Assembly (NCBI GenBank): GCA_003612285.1
Contig: RAYE01000028.1
Location: 1 to 64,000 of the forward strand
Length of the DNA: 64,000 nt
Direction of reading: 5' to 3'
Source: a bacterium D16-51
GTDB lineage: Bacteria > Bacillota > Clostridia > Lachnospirales > Lachnospiraceae
Part shown: positions 43,798-52,572 of the stretch, piece by piece
Position numbering within the stretch: the stretch's first letter is position 1
Layout of the letters: every line of letters starts with the position of its first letter
Position numbers and translations under genes: made by a program
Notes under the pieces: generated by a model
The model's database searches: none
What the model saw: only the letters and a program-made list of their open reading frames with translations
Told to the model about the DNA's origin: nothing

Positions 43798-44061
43798 ATG
43801 AGCTCGATTATAAATAACAATCTGGAACAGGAACACATCGTTTTGAACATGAAAGATGCCGGATGCAGTGAAGATACGATACATCGTTTTTTACTTTGCT
43901 ATCAGGCAGATGATATAAAAGGGGAATTAAAGATCTTGTCAAATCACAGGCAGGCATTATTGGATGAGGTTCATAAGGGGCAGAAGGAAATTGACTGTCT
44001 GGATTATCTCGTGTATCAGATTGAAAAAGGTTTGAAAACAAAAGAATCAGGAGGCAGATGA
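43798..44061 (+). CDS. Small helical protein ahead of the aldo/keto reductase
   Basis: An 87-residue helical protein (IVLNMKDAGCSEDTIHRFLL, then LLDEVHKGQKEIDCLDYLVY). It is a paralogue of the product at 62521, which also stands first in an operon behind a LysR regulator. The coiled C-terminal part looks like the dimer helix of MerR proteins but there is no DNA-binding half. GGAGG precedes the ATG. It overlaps the reductase gene by 4 nt. Function unknown. Confidence 0.72.
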   Translation: MSSIINNNLEQEHIVLNMKDAGCSEDTIHRFLLCYQADDIKGELKILSNHRQALLDEVHKGQKEIDCLDYLVYQIEKGLKTKESGGR

Positions 44062-45164
44062 TGATGGAATACAGGGTGAACCGGCGGACAGGGGATAGAG
44101 TCAGTGTGATTGGGCTGGGTACCAGCTATATTGCGGAGTCTGATGAAAAGACAGCCATAGAGGCGCTCATTTATGCCTATGAACATGGAATCAATTATGC
44201 AGACCTTGCTACGGCCGGGGCAAAGACATTTTCCTATTATGGGACGGCATTTCAGAGTGTACGGGAAAACATGCATTATCAGGTACATTTTGGCGCAAAT
44301 TATGAAACCGGGGAGTATGGATGGACTACGGATTTGGAGACGGTAAAGCGGCAGATTGACTGGCAGATGAAAGCCCTGAAGACAGATTATATCAATTATG
44401 GATTTATTCACTGTCTGGATGAGGAAAATGACTGGAAGGAGTATCAGGAGAATGGAGTGTTACAGTTTTTGCTGGATATGCAGAAAAGCGGAGCCGTTAA
44501 GCACATTGGATTTTCTACGCACACACCGTCTCTGGCACATCAGGTACTGAATACCGGGCTGGTGGATCAGCTAATGTTTTCCATAAATCCCGGATATGAT
44601 TATCAGCATGGGGAATATGCCAAAGGAAGCGTCAGTGAAAGGATGGCACTGTACCGCCGCTGTGAGATGGAGGGAGTGGGAATATCCGTTATGAAACCCT
44701 TTTCAGCGGGGCAGCTTCTGGATGCGAAAACTTCTCCATTTGGCAGGGCATTATCGCAATACCAGTGCATTCAGTATGCACTGGATAAGCCGGGTGTCCT
44801 GACGGTATTGCCTGGTATCCGTAATGTGGAGGATGTAAAACATCTGCTGGAATTTTTTGATGTGGCAGAGGAAGAACGGGATTATTCTGTACTTGGTTCC
44901 TGTACATCTGTGGAAATGGCAGGGACCTGTGTGTATTGCAATCACTGCCAGCCCTGTCCTGCCGGTTTGAATGTAGGACTGTTAAACAAATACTATGACC
45001 TTGCAAAAGCCGGGGATGCGATGGCAGCAGAGCATTATCAGAATTTGGAGCTTCATGCGGATTCCTGCATTCGGTGTGGACATTGCGAATCCCGCTGTCC
45101 GTTCCATGTAAAGCAGATGGCAAGGATGGAGGAAATAGAATCCTTTTTTAATCGTGAAAAGTGA
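44058..45164 (+). CDS. Aldo/keto reductase with C-terminal 4Fe-4S domain
   Basis: A 368-residue protein. Residues 1-270 are the aldo/keto reductase barrel (GINYADLATAG, KTDYINYGFIHCLDEENDW, AVKHIGFSTHTPSLAHQVLN). The C-terminal 80 residues carry clustered cysteines in CVYCNHCQPCPAG and CIRCGHCESRCPF, fit for one or two Fe-S clusters. It would couple electron transfer to reduction of a carbonyl. ATGs at 44058, 44061 and 44064 compete; all follow AGGAGG. Confidence 0.92.
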   Translation: MMMEYRVNRRTGDRVSVIGLGTSYIAESDEKTAIEALIYAYEHGINYADLATAGAKTFSYYGTAFQSVRENMHYQVHFGANYETGEYGWTTDLETVKRQIDWQMKALKTDYINYGFIHCLDEENDWKEYQENGVLQFLLDMQKSGAVKHIGFSTHTPSLAHQVLNTGLVDQLMFSINPGYDYQHGEYAKGSVSERMALYRRCEMEGVGISVMKPFSAGQLLDAKTSPFGRALSQYQCIQYALDKPGVLTVLPGIRNVEDVKHLLEFFDVAEEERDYSVLGSCTSVEMAGTCVYCNHCQPCPAGLNVGLLNKYYDLAKAGDAMAAEHYQNLELHADSCIRCGHCESRCPFHVKQMARMEEIESFFNREK

Positions 45165-45233
45165 TGTAATTGTTGTGGTGCAGAAAAAGTTGGTTTCGGT
45201 TATTTGCCGATTATCATTTTGGAGGTGATACCA

Positions 45234-45992
45234 TTGAATAGAAACAAACGGAATAATTTAATCTTTTCCCTATTACTTGTTGCCAGTTTATTGTCGGGAT
45301 TAACTTTATCCCCGCTTTCCATAATGAGGGCAGAGGCAAAAACAAAATTGTCTGTGACAGCGAAGCTTGGCTCAAAAAAGGTAAATAAAAAGACAATCAA
45401 TATGAAAAAGGGCAGCAGCAGAAAAATAAAATTATCTATTGTACCAAATCAGTCAGGAATTAAGAAAACATATAAGTCTTCCGAGAAGGATATCGTGTCC
45501 GTCAGCAGGACGGGAAAGCTGAAAGCGAAGAAGGCAGGTACGGCAAAAATAACGGTTACTTTGACAGGTAAAAACATTCGGAAAACCAAGCTGTGGTTTA
45601 AGGTAAAGGTAATCCGTCAGAGTGATTCTGACAAAAAAGCAGGCACATCTGTCACGCTTACCGTAAATGGACAGTCATTTCAGGCGGTATTTTATAATAA
45701 CAAAACAGCAAATGCATTGCTGGAAAAAATGCCAATGACACTTAACATGAAAGAATTAAATGGAAACGAGAAATATCACTTTTTTGATACGGAATTTCCT
45801 ACGAATGAAAAATCATCTGGGAAAATTTCAGCAGGGGATATTATGCTGTATGGTTCAGATTGTCTGGTGACGTTTTACAAATCGCACAGTACTTCTTATC
45901 AGTATACGCCTGTGGGGAAGATTGAGAATGCCTCCGGTTTTGCAAAGGCAGTGGGGAACGGAAATGTAACCATTAAATTTGCTGTAAAATGA
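45234..45992 (+). CDS. Exported BIG2 / cyclophilin-like protein
   Basis: A 252-residue secreted protein starting at TTG 45234 behind GGAGG. A signal peptide (to about residue 35) is followed by a BIG2 Ig-like domain (residues 38-130; KTINMKKGSSRKIKLSIVPN, LKAKKAGTAKITVTL) and a cyclophilin-like domain (VTLTVNGQSFQAVFYNNKTA, SAGDIMLYGSDCLVTFYKSH). It joins the two domain types that recur in this locus. Third gene of LysR-box operon 2. Confidence 0.85.
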   Translation: MNRNKRNNLIFSLLLVASLLSGLTLSPLSIMRAEAKTKLSVTAKLGSKKVNKKTINMKKGSSRKIKLSIVPNQSGIKKTYKSSEKDIVSVSRTGKLKAKKAGTAKITVTLTGKNIRKTKLWFKVKVIRQSDSDKKAGTSVTLTVNGQSFQAVFYNNKTANALLEKMPMTLNMKELNGNEKYHFFDTEFPTNEKSSGKISAGDIMLYGSDCLVTFYKSHSTSYQYTPVGKIENASGFAKAVGNGNVTIKFAVK

Positions 45993-46048
45993 GGCAGGGC
46001 ATAAAACTACCGCTTTTTTAGAAAACTGGCTTGAAAGGATGAGGCAAA

Positions 46049-47179
46049 ATGGGGGAATTTATTAAAAATCACAAGTGGATAAAAGCTATCATAATACTTT
46101 TAGTTGTTCTTATGATTTTGTTGTTGGCGGCGCTGTTGTTTTTGAAGTTATGGCCTGCTTTTGGCGGCAGGGCTTCGGCGGAAGAACAGAAAGATTATGA
46201 AGCCAGAGCGGAGAATTACCGTGATGGAAAGTTTTATAATGATGGCGATTTTCAGATTGTCAGGGAAAGAGAGCAGACGGATGAATACATTATGTCCGGG
46301 AAGGGAACGAAACCGGAGGGAGAGATTCCGGTGGCGGAACCGGCTTTTGACGAGGAATTGCCGGAGGATGAAGTTAGGGTTACATGGTTTGGGCATTCTT
46401 CCCTTCTTCTTCAGATGCATGGGATGAATATACTGATTGACCCGGTATTCAGTGAAAGGAGTTCCCCGGTATCTTTTGCAGGGAATAAGCGCTTTTCACA
46501 TCCGCCTGTCGAAGTAGGAGAACTGCCTTCAATTGACCTGCTAATCTTGTCCCACGACCATTATGACCATCTGGATTATAACGTGATAAAGGAAATCGAC
46601 GAAAAGGTGGAACAGTATATCGTACCGCTTGGCGTGGAAAACCATTTGGAGCGTTGGGGCGTGGAGGAAAAGAAAATCCGGAATATGGCATGGTGGGAGG
46701 AAATGACAGTTGGCGGTCTTACGGTGGGCTGTACTCCGGCAAGGCATTATTCAGGAAGAAGCCTGAATGACCAGTTTGCAACGCTTTGGGCGTCCTGGGT
46801 ATTTCAGGATGAATACCATAAGGTGTTTGAGAGCGGGGACAGCGGATATGGCAGTCAGTATGAAAAGATTCGTGATAAATACGGCGAGTTTGATTTTGTT
46901 ATGACGGACTGTGCCCAGTATGATGTGAACTGGCCGGAAGTCCATATGTTCCCGGAGGAGGCTGTTCAAGCAGCACAGACACTTGGTGCGAAAGCGGCGA
47001 TGCCAATCCATTGGGGTGCTTTTGCACTGGCAAACCATCCGTGGGATGATTCCGCAGATCGTTTTGTAGCAGCGGGGGAGCAGGCGGGATTGCAGATTGT
47101 GACGCCGCAGATCGGGGAGACAATGAATCTGAACAGTATGGAAAGCAGCATGAAGCGCTGGTGGAAAGATATTTTATAG
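46049..47179 (+). CDS. Membrane-anchored metallo-beta-lactamase-fold hydrolase
   Basis: A 376-residue protein with one N-terminal helix (residues 10-34) and an outward MBL domain. The metal motif is SHDHYDHLDYNVI near 170; the fold also shows VTWFGHSSLLLQMHGMNILI and CTPARHYSGR. The nearest known group is the RomA/NAPE-PLD-like branch that acts on phospholipids or similar esters; the substrate is not known. Fourth gene of operon 2. Confidence 0.88.
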   Translation: MGEFIKNHKWIKAIIILLVVLMILLLAALLFLKLWPAFGGRASAEEQKDYEARAENYRDGKFYNDGDFQIVREREQTDEYIMSGKGTKPEGEIPVAEPAFDEELPEDEVRVTWFGHSSLLLQMHGMNILIDPVFSERSSPVSFAGNKRFSHPPVEVGELPSIDLLILSHDHYDHLDYNVIKEIDEKVEQYIVPLGVENHLERWGVEEKKIRNMAWWEEMTVGGLTVGCTPARHYSGRSLNDQFATLWASWVFQDEYHKVFESGDSGYGSQYEKIRDKYGEFDFVMTDCAQYDVNWPEVHMFPEEAVQAAQTLGAKAAMPIHWGAFALANHPWDDSADRFVAAGEQAGLQIVTPQIGETMNLNSMESSMKRWWKDIL

Positions 47180-47283
47180 CCCTTTATTATGGATGTAAAG
47201 TATTTGGGGGGGAGGCATTGCCATGCGATAGCAATGATGATATCGCCATCTTCCCAACAAGTTGCATAGAAATGAGGATTGAT

Positions 47284-48402
47284 ATGAAAAAAGAAATCAG
47301 CCACCTGATTATGCTGTTACTTATAGTCTCTATGCTGGCAGCAGGATGCAGAAGAACAGAACCGGCGCAGACAGGAAAGGGAAGTGAGGAGTTGCAGTCC
47401 GAACAGGGAAAGGGAGAACGGAAGGCGGAGGATGCAGACATCATTACCCTGACATCTGAAATGGTTTCTCTGGAGGATGGATTTTCTGCCGTGAAGTATA
47501 CAGGCGACTATAAACTGGATACGTTTCTGGAGCAGGGTGGGGCATCTTCGGATGCGGATGTGATGAAATTTTTGACAAAGCATCTGTTTTCCGGGAAGTC
47601 TGTTTTAGAGTTTTTTGGAAATCTGTTTGGGTGCAGTACCTTATCTGTTCAGAATGCAGACGGGAGTTATCTTTTTGGAAGGAATTTCGACTGGAATACC
47701 TGTGATGCCTTAGTCGTCAGTGCGGAGCCAGAGGAAGGATATGCCTCTATTTCTACGGTAAATATGGATTTTATTCAGGCAGCAGCAGGTATGGAACTGG
47801 AACGTCTGCCAGATGAAATGAAAACAATGGCGGCATTGTATGCACCGCTGGATGGGATGAATGAAAAGGGGCTTTGTGTCTCTGTGAATATGATTGAAGA
47901 TTCTGCCTCGATTGCACAGGAAACGGATAAGAAGGATATTACCACGACAACAGCAGTCCGGCTGTTGTTAGATAAGGCAGCAGATGTAGATGAGGCATTG
48001 GAACTGTTAAAAGAGTATGACCTGCATGCCTCAATGGGAATGATGGTACATTTTGCACTGGCAGACACAGAAGGCAATGCTGTGGCGGTAGAATATATTG
48101 ACAATGAAATGGTGGTTACAGATACGCCGGTGGTTACAAATTTTTATCTGGCGGAGGGAGAAAAGCATGGAATTGGGACAGAGCAGTCCCATACCCGGTA
48201 TGAAATTCTCACAAAACTGCTGAAAGAAAAGAAAACGATGGATGGGCAGGATATCAGGGATGCACTGGACAGCGTCAGCAAGGATAATTTTGATGACCCT
48301 TCGTCAACGGAGTGGAGTATTGTCTTTCATCAGGGCAGCGGGGAGGTTTGGTATTATCACAGGGAGAATTACGAAAAAGCATATAGGTTCAAGATAAAAT
48401 AG
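47284..48402 (+). CDS. Lipoprotein of the linear amide C-N hydrolase (bile-salt-hydrolase/penicillin-acylase) family
   Basis: A 372-residue Ntn-hydrolase-type lipoprotein. Lipobox LAAGC; then the catalytic start GCSTLSVQNADGSYLFGRNF, where Cys is the expected nucleophile and Arg-Asn-Phe-Asp-Trp follow. Later motifs include ITTTTAVRLLLDKAADVDEA and FYLAEGEKHGIGTEQSHTRY. Family members cleave amide bonds of conjugated bile acids, N-acyl amides or penicillins. ATG 47284 follows ATGAGG; the frame is open upstream, but without support. Last gene of operon 2. Confidence 0.85.
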   Translation: MKKEISHLIMLLLIVSMLAAGCRRTEPAQTGKGSEELQSEQGKGERKAEDADIITLTSEMVSLEDGFSAVKYTGDYKLDTFLEQGGASSDADVMKFLTKHLFSGKSVLEFFGNLFGCSTLSVQNADGSYLFGRNFDWNTCDALVVSAEPEEGYASISTVNMDFIQAAAGMELERLPDEMKTMAALYAPLDGMNEKGLCVSVNMIEDSASIAQETDKKDITTTTAVRLLLDKAADVDEALELLKEYDLHASMGMMVHFALADTEGNAVAVEYIDNEMVVTDTPVVTNFYLAEGEKHGIGTEQSHTRYEILTKLLKEKKTMDGQDIRDALDSVSKDNFDDPSSTEWSIVFHQGSGEVWYYHRENYEKAYRFKIK

Positions 48403-48407
48403 CAAAG

Positions 48408-48452
48408 AAAATGGGATAGGAAAAATGTTAAGTTTCTTCTATCCCATTTTTG
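48408..48452. terminator. Bidirectional terminator between operon 2 and lysR
   Basis: AAAATGGGATAG (48408-48419) pairs with CTATCCCATTTT (48439-48450); the A- and T-runs on both sides suit both convergent transcripts. Confidence 0.85.
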
Positions 48453-48454
48453 TA

Positions 48455-49339
48455 TTAGTTTCTACTCAGAAGTATTTGAAACTCCTCCAGAAACTTTTTT
48501 GCCGCTTTTGGAAATATCTGATATTTTTTCCATAGCAGGCTCATGCCAAGGTTTAATTTTGGTTCGCAGGGGACAAAGCAGAGATTGCTGTTTCCGTCCG
48601 TATTGATGATTTTATCCAGGGCAAAAGCATACCCCAGCCCTTCATCCACCATCAGGGAGGCATTGAACAGCAGGTTGTAGGTTGCGGCTACATTCAATTC
48701 TGAAAGGCTTTTGCCAAGCCATGAGGTCAGCAGATCACCATCACGGGTGTTGCGGTTAAAGATAATAGGTTTATCCTGAAGGTCTTCCGGGCGGATGACA
48801 TCCCTTTTTGCAAGAGGGCTGTCTTTCCTCATTAAAATTCCATATTCATCTTTGACTGGAAATTCCAGATATTCATATTTTGAGGCGTCAATTGGACCGA
48901 ATATCATGCCAAAATCAATCAGCCCTTTATCCAGGTTCTCAATAACATCTGTCGTGTCCCCGCTGGAAATATGGTAGTGGATGTCCGGATATTCCATCTG
49001 CACCTTTTTTCCTGCTTTGGCAATCAGGCGGACGGCATCGGTTTCTCCGGCACCGATGTATACATCTCCGGCAACCACATCATCGGAAATGGTAATTTCA
49101 TGTTCTGTCTTTTGTACTAAATCAAGGATTTCTTCCGCACGTTTCCGCAGAATCATGCCTTCCTCTGTCAACGTGATCTTGCGGTTTCCCCGTATCATAA
49201 GCTGCTTTCCCAGTTCCTCCTCCATGTCTTTTAACTGCCTGGAAAGAGTAGGCTGGGATAGATGCAGGGACTCTGCAGCGCCAGAAATGCTTTGCTCTCT
49301 GGTAACGGCAAGAAAATATTGAAGAACGCGTAACTCCAT
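48455..49339 (-). CDS. LysR-family regulator 1 (likely master of the locus)
   Basis: A 294-residue LysR protein. The N-terminal winged helix is clear (LRVLQYFLAVTREQSISGAA, LHLSQPTLSRQLKDMEEEL) and residues 90-290 form the effector domain. It is divergent from DUF3737 operon 3, and a LysR box lies 80 bp upstream of its start. The same box precedes three other operons, so it probably controls them all, with a co-inducer that is unknown. It resembles the second LysR at 61524. Confidence 0.92.
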   Translation of the reverse strand: MELRVLQYFLAVTREQSISGAAESLHLSQPTLSRQLKDMEEELGKQLMIRGNRKITLTEEGMILRKRAEEILDLVQKTEHEITISDDVVAGDVYIGAGETDAVRLIAKAGKKVQMEYPDIHYHISSGDTTDVIENLDKGLIDFGMIFGPIDASKYEYLEFPVKDEYGILMRKDSPLAKRDVIRPEDLQDKPIIFNRNTRDGDLLTSWLGKSLSELNVAATYNLLFNASLMVDEGLGYAFALDKIINTDGNSNLCFVPCEPKLNLGMSLLWKKYQIFPKAAKKFLEEFQILLSRN

Positions 49340-49418
49340 GTCAAATCCTCCTTTTTACAAGTATAAATTGAGTATAATTCATTACGGCATAGCTGTCAAG
49401 CATGGTTAAACATACGAT

Positions 49419-49455
49419 ATAAGTATTTGCTATAAATGAAACGTTGTATTATAGT
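49419..49455 (+). promoter_or_regulatory. LysR-box promoter 3 (divergent from lysR)
   Basis: Box ATAAGTATTTGCTAT (49419-49433), 16-bp spacer, -10 element TATAGT (49450-49455). It lies in the lysR/operon-3 gap, the classic place for a LysR binding site that also controls its own gene. Confidence 0.78.
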
Positions 49456-49527
49456 AGTGATAGAAGTAAAAAATTGATACCTATTTTCATTTGAAATATT
49501 TTTATTTGCAGAAAGGATGCGATAATT

Positions 49528-50379
49528 ATGAAAACAATAACAGGCAAAAAGTTTGATGAGGAACGGGCTTTGTATGGAAGTGACGGGCTGATTTTGCGTC
49601 ATTGTTCCTTTGATGGCCCGGCAGATGGAGAGAGTGCGTTAAAAGAAAGCAGGAATGTCCAGGCGGAGGATTGTTTTTTTAATCTCCGTTATCCGTTCTG
49701 GCATGACGACCATATGAAAATTGTGGGTTCAGAAATGACAGAGCTTTGCCGGGCGGCGTTGTGGTATTCACGAAATGTTGAGATTGTGGATACGAAACTG
49801 CATGGGATCAAGGCGCTACGGGAATGCAGCCAGGTAAAGATGAAAGGCTGCGATATCGTTTCACCGGAGTTTGGCTGGTCAGTGCATCAGATGGAAATGG
49901 AAAATTCCACGGCAGAGAGCGAATATTTCATGATGCGTTCCGATTTTTTGACCTTTCGGGGTGTAACACTGAAAGGGAAATATTCATTCCAGTATATCGA
50001 AAATTCGGTTTTTGAAAACTGTCATTTTGATACAAAGGATGCTTTCTGGCACGCAAAAAATATTGTGGTAAGGAATAGCGTAGTAAAGGGAGAGTATCTG
50101 GCATGGTACTGTGAGAATGTGACTTTTGAAAACTGCAGGATTATTGGCACACAGCCACTGTGTTATTGTAAGGGGCTGAAACTGGTTGACTGTGAGATGG
50201 TGGATACAGATTTGTGCTTTGAAAAATCAGAGGTGGAGGCTACAATCAAGACTTCAGTGGACAGCATTAAAAATCCTCTCTCCGGACATATTCATGTTCC
50301 ATGTGTAGGGGAAATCATCCGTGATGATGAAAAATCAAAGGGCAAAATCATTTTGCCGAAGAAGTGCTGTTGTGCTTAG
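49528..50379 (+). CDS. DUF3737 right-handed beta-helix protein
   Basis: A 283-residue protein of regular short repeats (VEIVDTKLHGIKALRECSQV, NIVVRNSVVKGEYLAWYCEN), the pattern of a right-handed beta-helix as in DUF3737. No signal peptide, so it is cytoplasmic. Function is unknown; it may be a scaffold or a sugar- or ligand-binding enzyme. Ends in a CCCA cysteine cluster. First gene of LysR-box operon 3; AAAGGAT precedes the ATG. Confidence 0.85.
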   Translation: MKTITGKKFDEERALYGSDGLILRHCSFDGPADGESALKESRNVQAEDCFFNLRYPFWHDDHMKIVGSEMTELCRAALWYSRNVEIVDTKLHGIKALRECSQVKMKGCDIVSPEFGWSVHQMEMENSTAESEYFMMRSDFLTFRGVTLKGKYSFQYIENSVFENCHFDTKDAFWHAKNIVVRNSVVKGEYLAWYCENVTFENCRIIGTQPLCYCKGLKLVDCEMVDTDLCFEKSEVEATIKTSVDSIKNPLSGHIHVPCVGEIIRDDEKSKGKIILPKKCCCA

Positions 50380-50395
50380 ATGGAGGAATTATGCT

Positions 50396-51763
50396 ATGGG
50401 ACAATGCCGTTTGCTGTGGAATCTATTTGGGCTAAAAAGAAATGAGCATAAGACAAGAAAGCAGGTTCAGGCTTTACAGAATAAAAAGCTGCGAAAACTT
50501 CTCTATTATGCCTATGACCATTCAAACTATTATAAAGAGGTTTTTGGAAAAAATGGAATTGCCAGGGAACAGATTGGGAGTCTTCCACTGTCTGCTTTTC
50601 CAACAATGGATAAAAATAGTCTGATGGAGCATTTTGACGAGATTGTGACTGTGCCGGATATCCGACAGGAGGTACTTCGCAAATTTGATGAAACAGACTC
50701 TATGAATCAAAAACTTTTTAAGGGAAAATACCATGTGGTACATTCGTCAGGCAGTACGGGAGTGCCAAGATATTTTGTGTACGATACCTCTGCGTGGGAA
50801 AGTATGCTTTTGGGGATTATCCGTGGGGCTTTGTGGGATATGACAATGCCACAGATTTTGAAGCTTTTGTCTGGAGGCCTGCGGATTTTATATATTGCTG
50901 CTACCGATGGACGGTATGGCGGTGCAATGGCAGTAGGGGATGGAATCCGTGGCGTAGGGGCAGAGCAGAGGTTTCTGGATATCAAAACACCGCTTTCTAA
51001 GTGGGTTCAGGCGGTCAGGGAATTTCAGCCGGATATTATCATTGGTTATCCGTCTGCCATAAAGATTTTGGGAGAATTGGTAGAGAACAGTGAGATTTCC
51101 GTAGATGTGTGTCGTGTGATTTCATGTGGAGAGCCACTTGCACCGGGACTTAGGGATTATTTAGAGAAAATCTTTGGGTCCGTTGTTGTGAATTTTTATG
51201 GCGCCAGTGAATCGCTGGCAATGGGAGTGGAGACGGACAGGACAGAAGGAATGTACATGTTTGATGACATGAATTATATTGAGGTGGAAAATGGAAAGAT
51301 GTTTCTTACCTGCCTTTACAATTATGTGCAGCCGTTAATCCGCTATGAAATTACAGATCAGTTGGTATTCCGACAGAGCAAAAAAAGCAGATATCCGTTT
51401 AGGCAGGCAGATATTCTACTGAGCAGAAATGAGGATATTATATGGTTTGAGGATGATAATGGAAAACGTGATTTTCTTCACCCATTGGCGGTAGAGGGCA
51501 TCTGTGTTGAAGGGCTTTTGGATTACCAGTTCCAAAAGACAGACAAAGATGCTTTTGAAATGCTGGCACAGGTCTCGAATCAGGAAAAGAAACCGCAAAT
51601 CCAGCGGGAAATAATACAGCAGATGAAGAAAATCCTCCATGAGAAAGATATGGGCAGCGTCCGTTTTTTTATCCGGTTTGTGGATGAAATCTTACCGGAT
51701 AAAAAAACGGGAAAAAAGCAGTTGATTGTGCATGAGGAAAAGGAAGTGAGGGATGCGGTTTGA
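50396..51763 (+). CDS. Phenylacetate-CoA ligase / coenzyme F390 synthetase-like protein
   Basis: A 455-residue adenylate-forming enzyme. The AMP-binding loop is VHSSGSTGVPRYFVYD (about 118-133), followed by IIGYPSAIKIL and ISCGEPLAPGLRDYLEKIFG, VVNFYGASESLAMG. Relatives activate acids with ATP, or in methanogens adenylylate coenzyme F420. The real substrate here is unknown, and the host is not expected to make F420. ATG 50396 follows GGAGG 9 nt upstream. Second gene of operon 3; it overlaps the ABC gene by 4 nt. Confidence 0.85.
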   Translation: MGQCRLLWNLFGLKRNEHKTRKQVQALQNKKLRKLLYYAYDHSNYYKEVFGKNGIAREQIGSLPLSAFPTMDKNSLMEHFDEIVTVPDIRQEVLRKFDETDSMNQKLFKGKYHVVHSSGSTGVPRYFVYDTSAWESMLLGIIRGALWDMTMPQILKLLSGGLRILYIAATDGRYGGAMAVGDGIRGVGAEQRFLDIKTPLSKWVQAVREFQPDIIIGYPSAIKILGELVENSEISVDVCRVISCGEPLAPGLRDYLEKIFGSVVVNFYGASESLAMGVETDRTEGMYMFDDMNYIEVENGKMFLTCLYNYVQPLIRYEITDQLVFRQSKKSRYPFRQADILLSRNEDIIWFEDDNGKRDFLHPLAVEGICVEGLLDYQFQKTDKDAFEMLAQVSNQEKKPQIQREIIQQMKKILHEKDMGSVRFFIRFVDEILPDKKTGKKQLIVHEEKEVRDAV

Positions 51764-52545
51764 GCACAGGGAATGTGTTATTGCAGGGCAGACATATCTG
51801 CAAATCATATCAGCAGGGCAATAAAAGCAATTCGGTACTCCATGATGTAAATATAGAAATATATGATTGTGATTTTACAGTAATTATGGGTTCCTCCGGT
51901 GCGGGAAAATCTACATTGCTTTACTGCCTGAGCGGAATGGACTCCATTTCAGACGGTAAGGTGTTGTACCAGGGAGAGGAAATCAGCGGGTACCGGGAGA
52001 AACAGATGGCAGCCCTGCGGATAAAAGAGTTTGGTTTTGTGTTCCAGCAGACCCATCTTGTCAGCAATCTGACGCTGTTTGAAAATGTTGCGGTTGCCGG
52101 TTATGCGGGAGGGGAAAGAACGGCAAAAGAGGTTCAGGGCAGGGCAGAGGAACTTCTCACCAGAATGTGCGTGGGAGATGCAGCCATGCGGTTTCCCTCA
52201 CAGGTATCCGGTGGGGAGGCACAGAGGGCAGCCATTGCCAGAGCAGTCATCAATCATCCCAGTCTGGTATTTGCTGATGAACCGACAGGGGCATTAAATA
52301 AATCGAACAGCGAAGAAGTGTTAGGGCTTTTGTTAGGTCTGCATCAGGACGGTCAGGGAATTGTCATGGTAACCCATGATGTCAGGGCAGCGCTTTATGG
52401 GACGCGGATTCTTTACATGGAAGATGGAAAGATTCTGGATGAGCTTGCCATAGGTGAATATGAGGAAAAGGACGGGAAAGAGACGTCTTATCAGAAGGCG
52501 AGAGAAAAGAAAATTACGGAGTGGCTTTCCGCCCTGCATTGGTAG
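51760..52545 (+). CDS. ABC transporter ATP-binding protein (MacB/LolD-like)
   Basis: A 261-residue ATPase. Walker A GSSGAGKSTLL, signature SGGEAQRAAIARA, Walker B LVFADEPTGALN, H-loop VMVTHD. It starts at TTG overlapping the ligase stop. It pairs with the FtsX-type permease that follows, forming a MacB-like exporter of a lipid, peptide or the ligase product (inference). Confidence 0.93.
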   Translation: MSTGNVLLQGRHICKSYQQGNKSNSVLHDVNIEIYDCDFTVIMGSSGAGKSTLLYCLSGMDSISDGKVLYQGEEISGYREKQMAALRIKEFGFVFQQTHLVSNLTLFENVAVAGYAGGERTAKEVQGRAEELLTRMCVGDAAMRFPSQVSGGEAQRAAIARAVINHPSLVFADEPTGALNKSNSEEVLGLLLGLHQDGQGIVMVTHDVRAALYGTRILYMEDGKILDELAIGEYEEKDGKETSYQKAREKKITEWLSALHW

Positions 52546-52572
52546 GAAAGATGCGAAAGAAGGTGGATCAAG

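Noticed and set aside
45180-45234. GGTTATTTGCCGATTATC before the BIG2/cyclophilin gene as a LysR box
   Set aside because: It departs from the box at several fixed positions, and the gene is only 70 bp behind the reductase and so probably in the same operon.
47190-47215. AGTATTTG at about 47198 as a further LysR box
   Set aside because: It lacks the TAT end and runs into a G-run; no -10 element at 16 bp.
50396-51763. True coenzyme F390 synthetase and an F420-based system
   Set aside because: Only the general adenylate-forming fold can be supported; no F420 gene is in the window, and the host group is not expected to make it.
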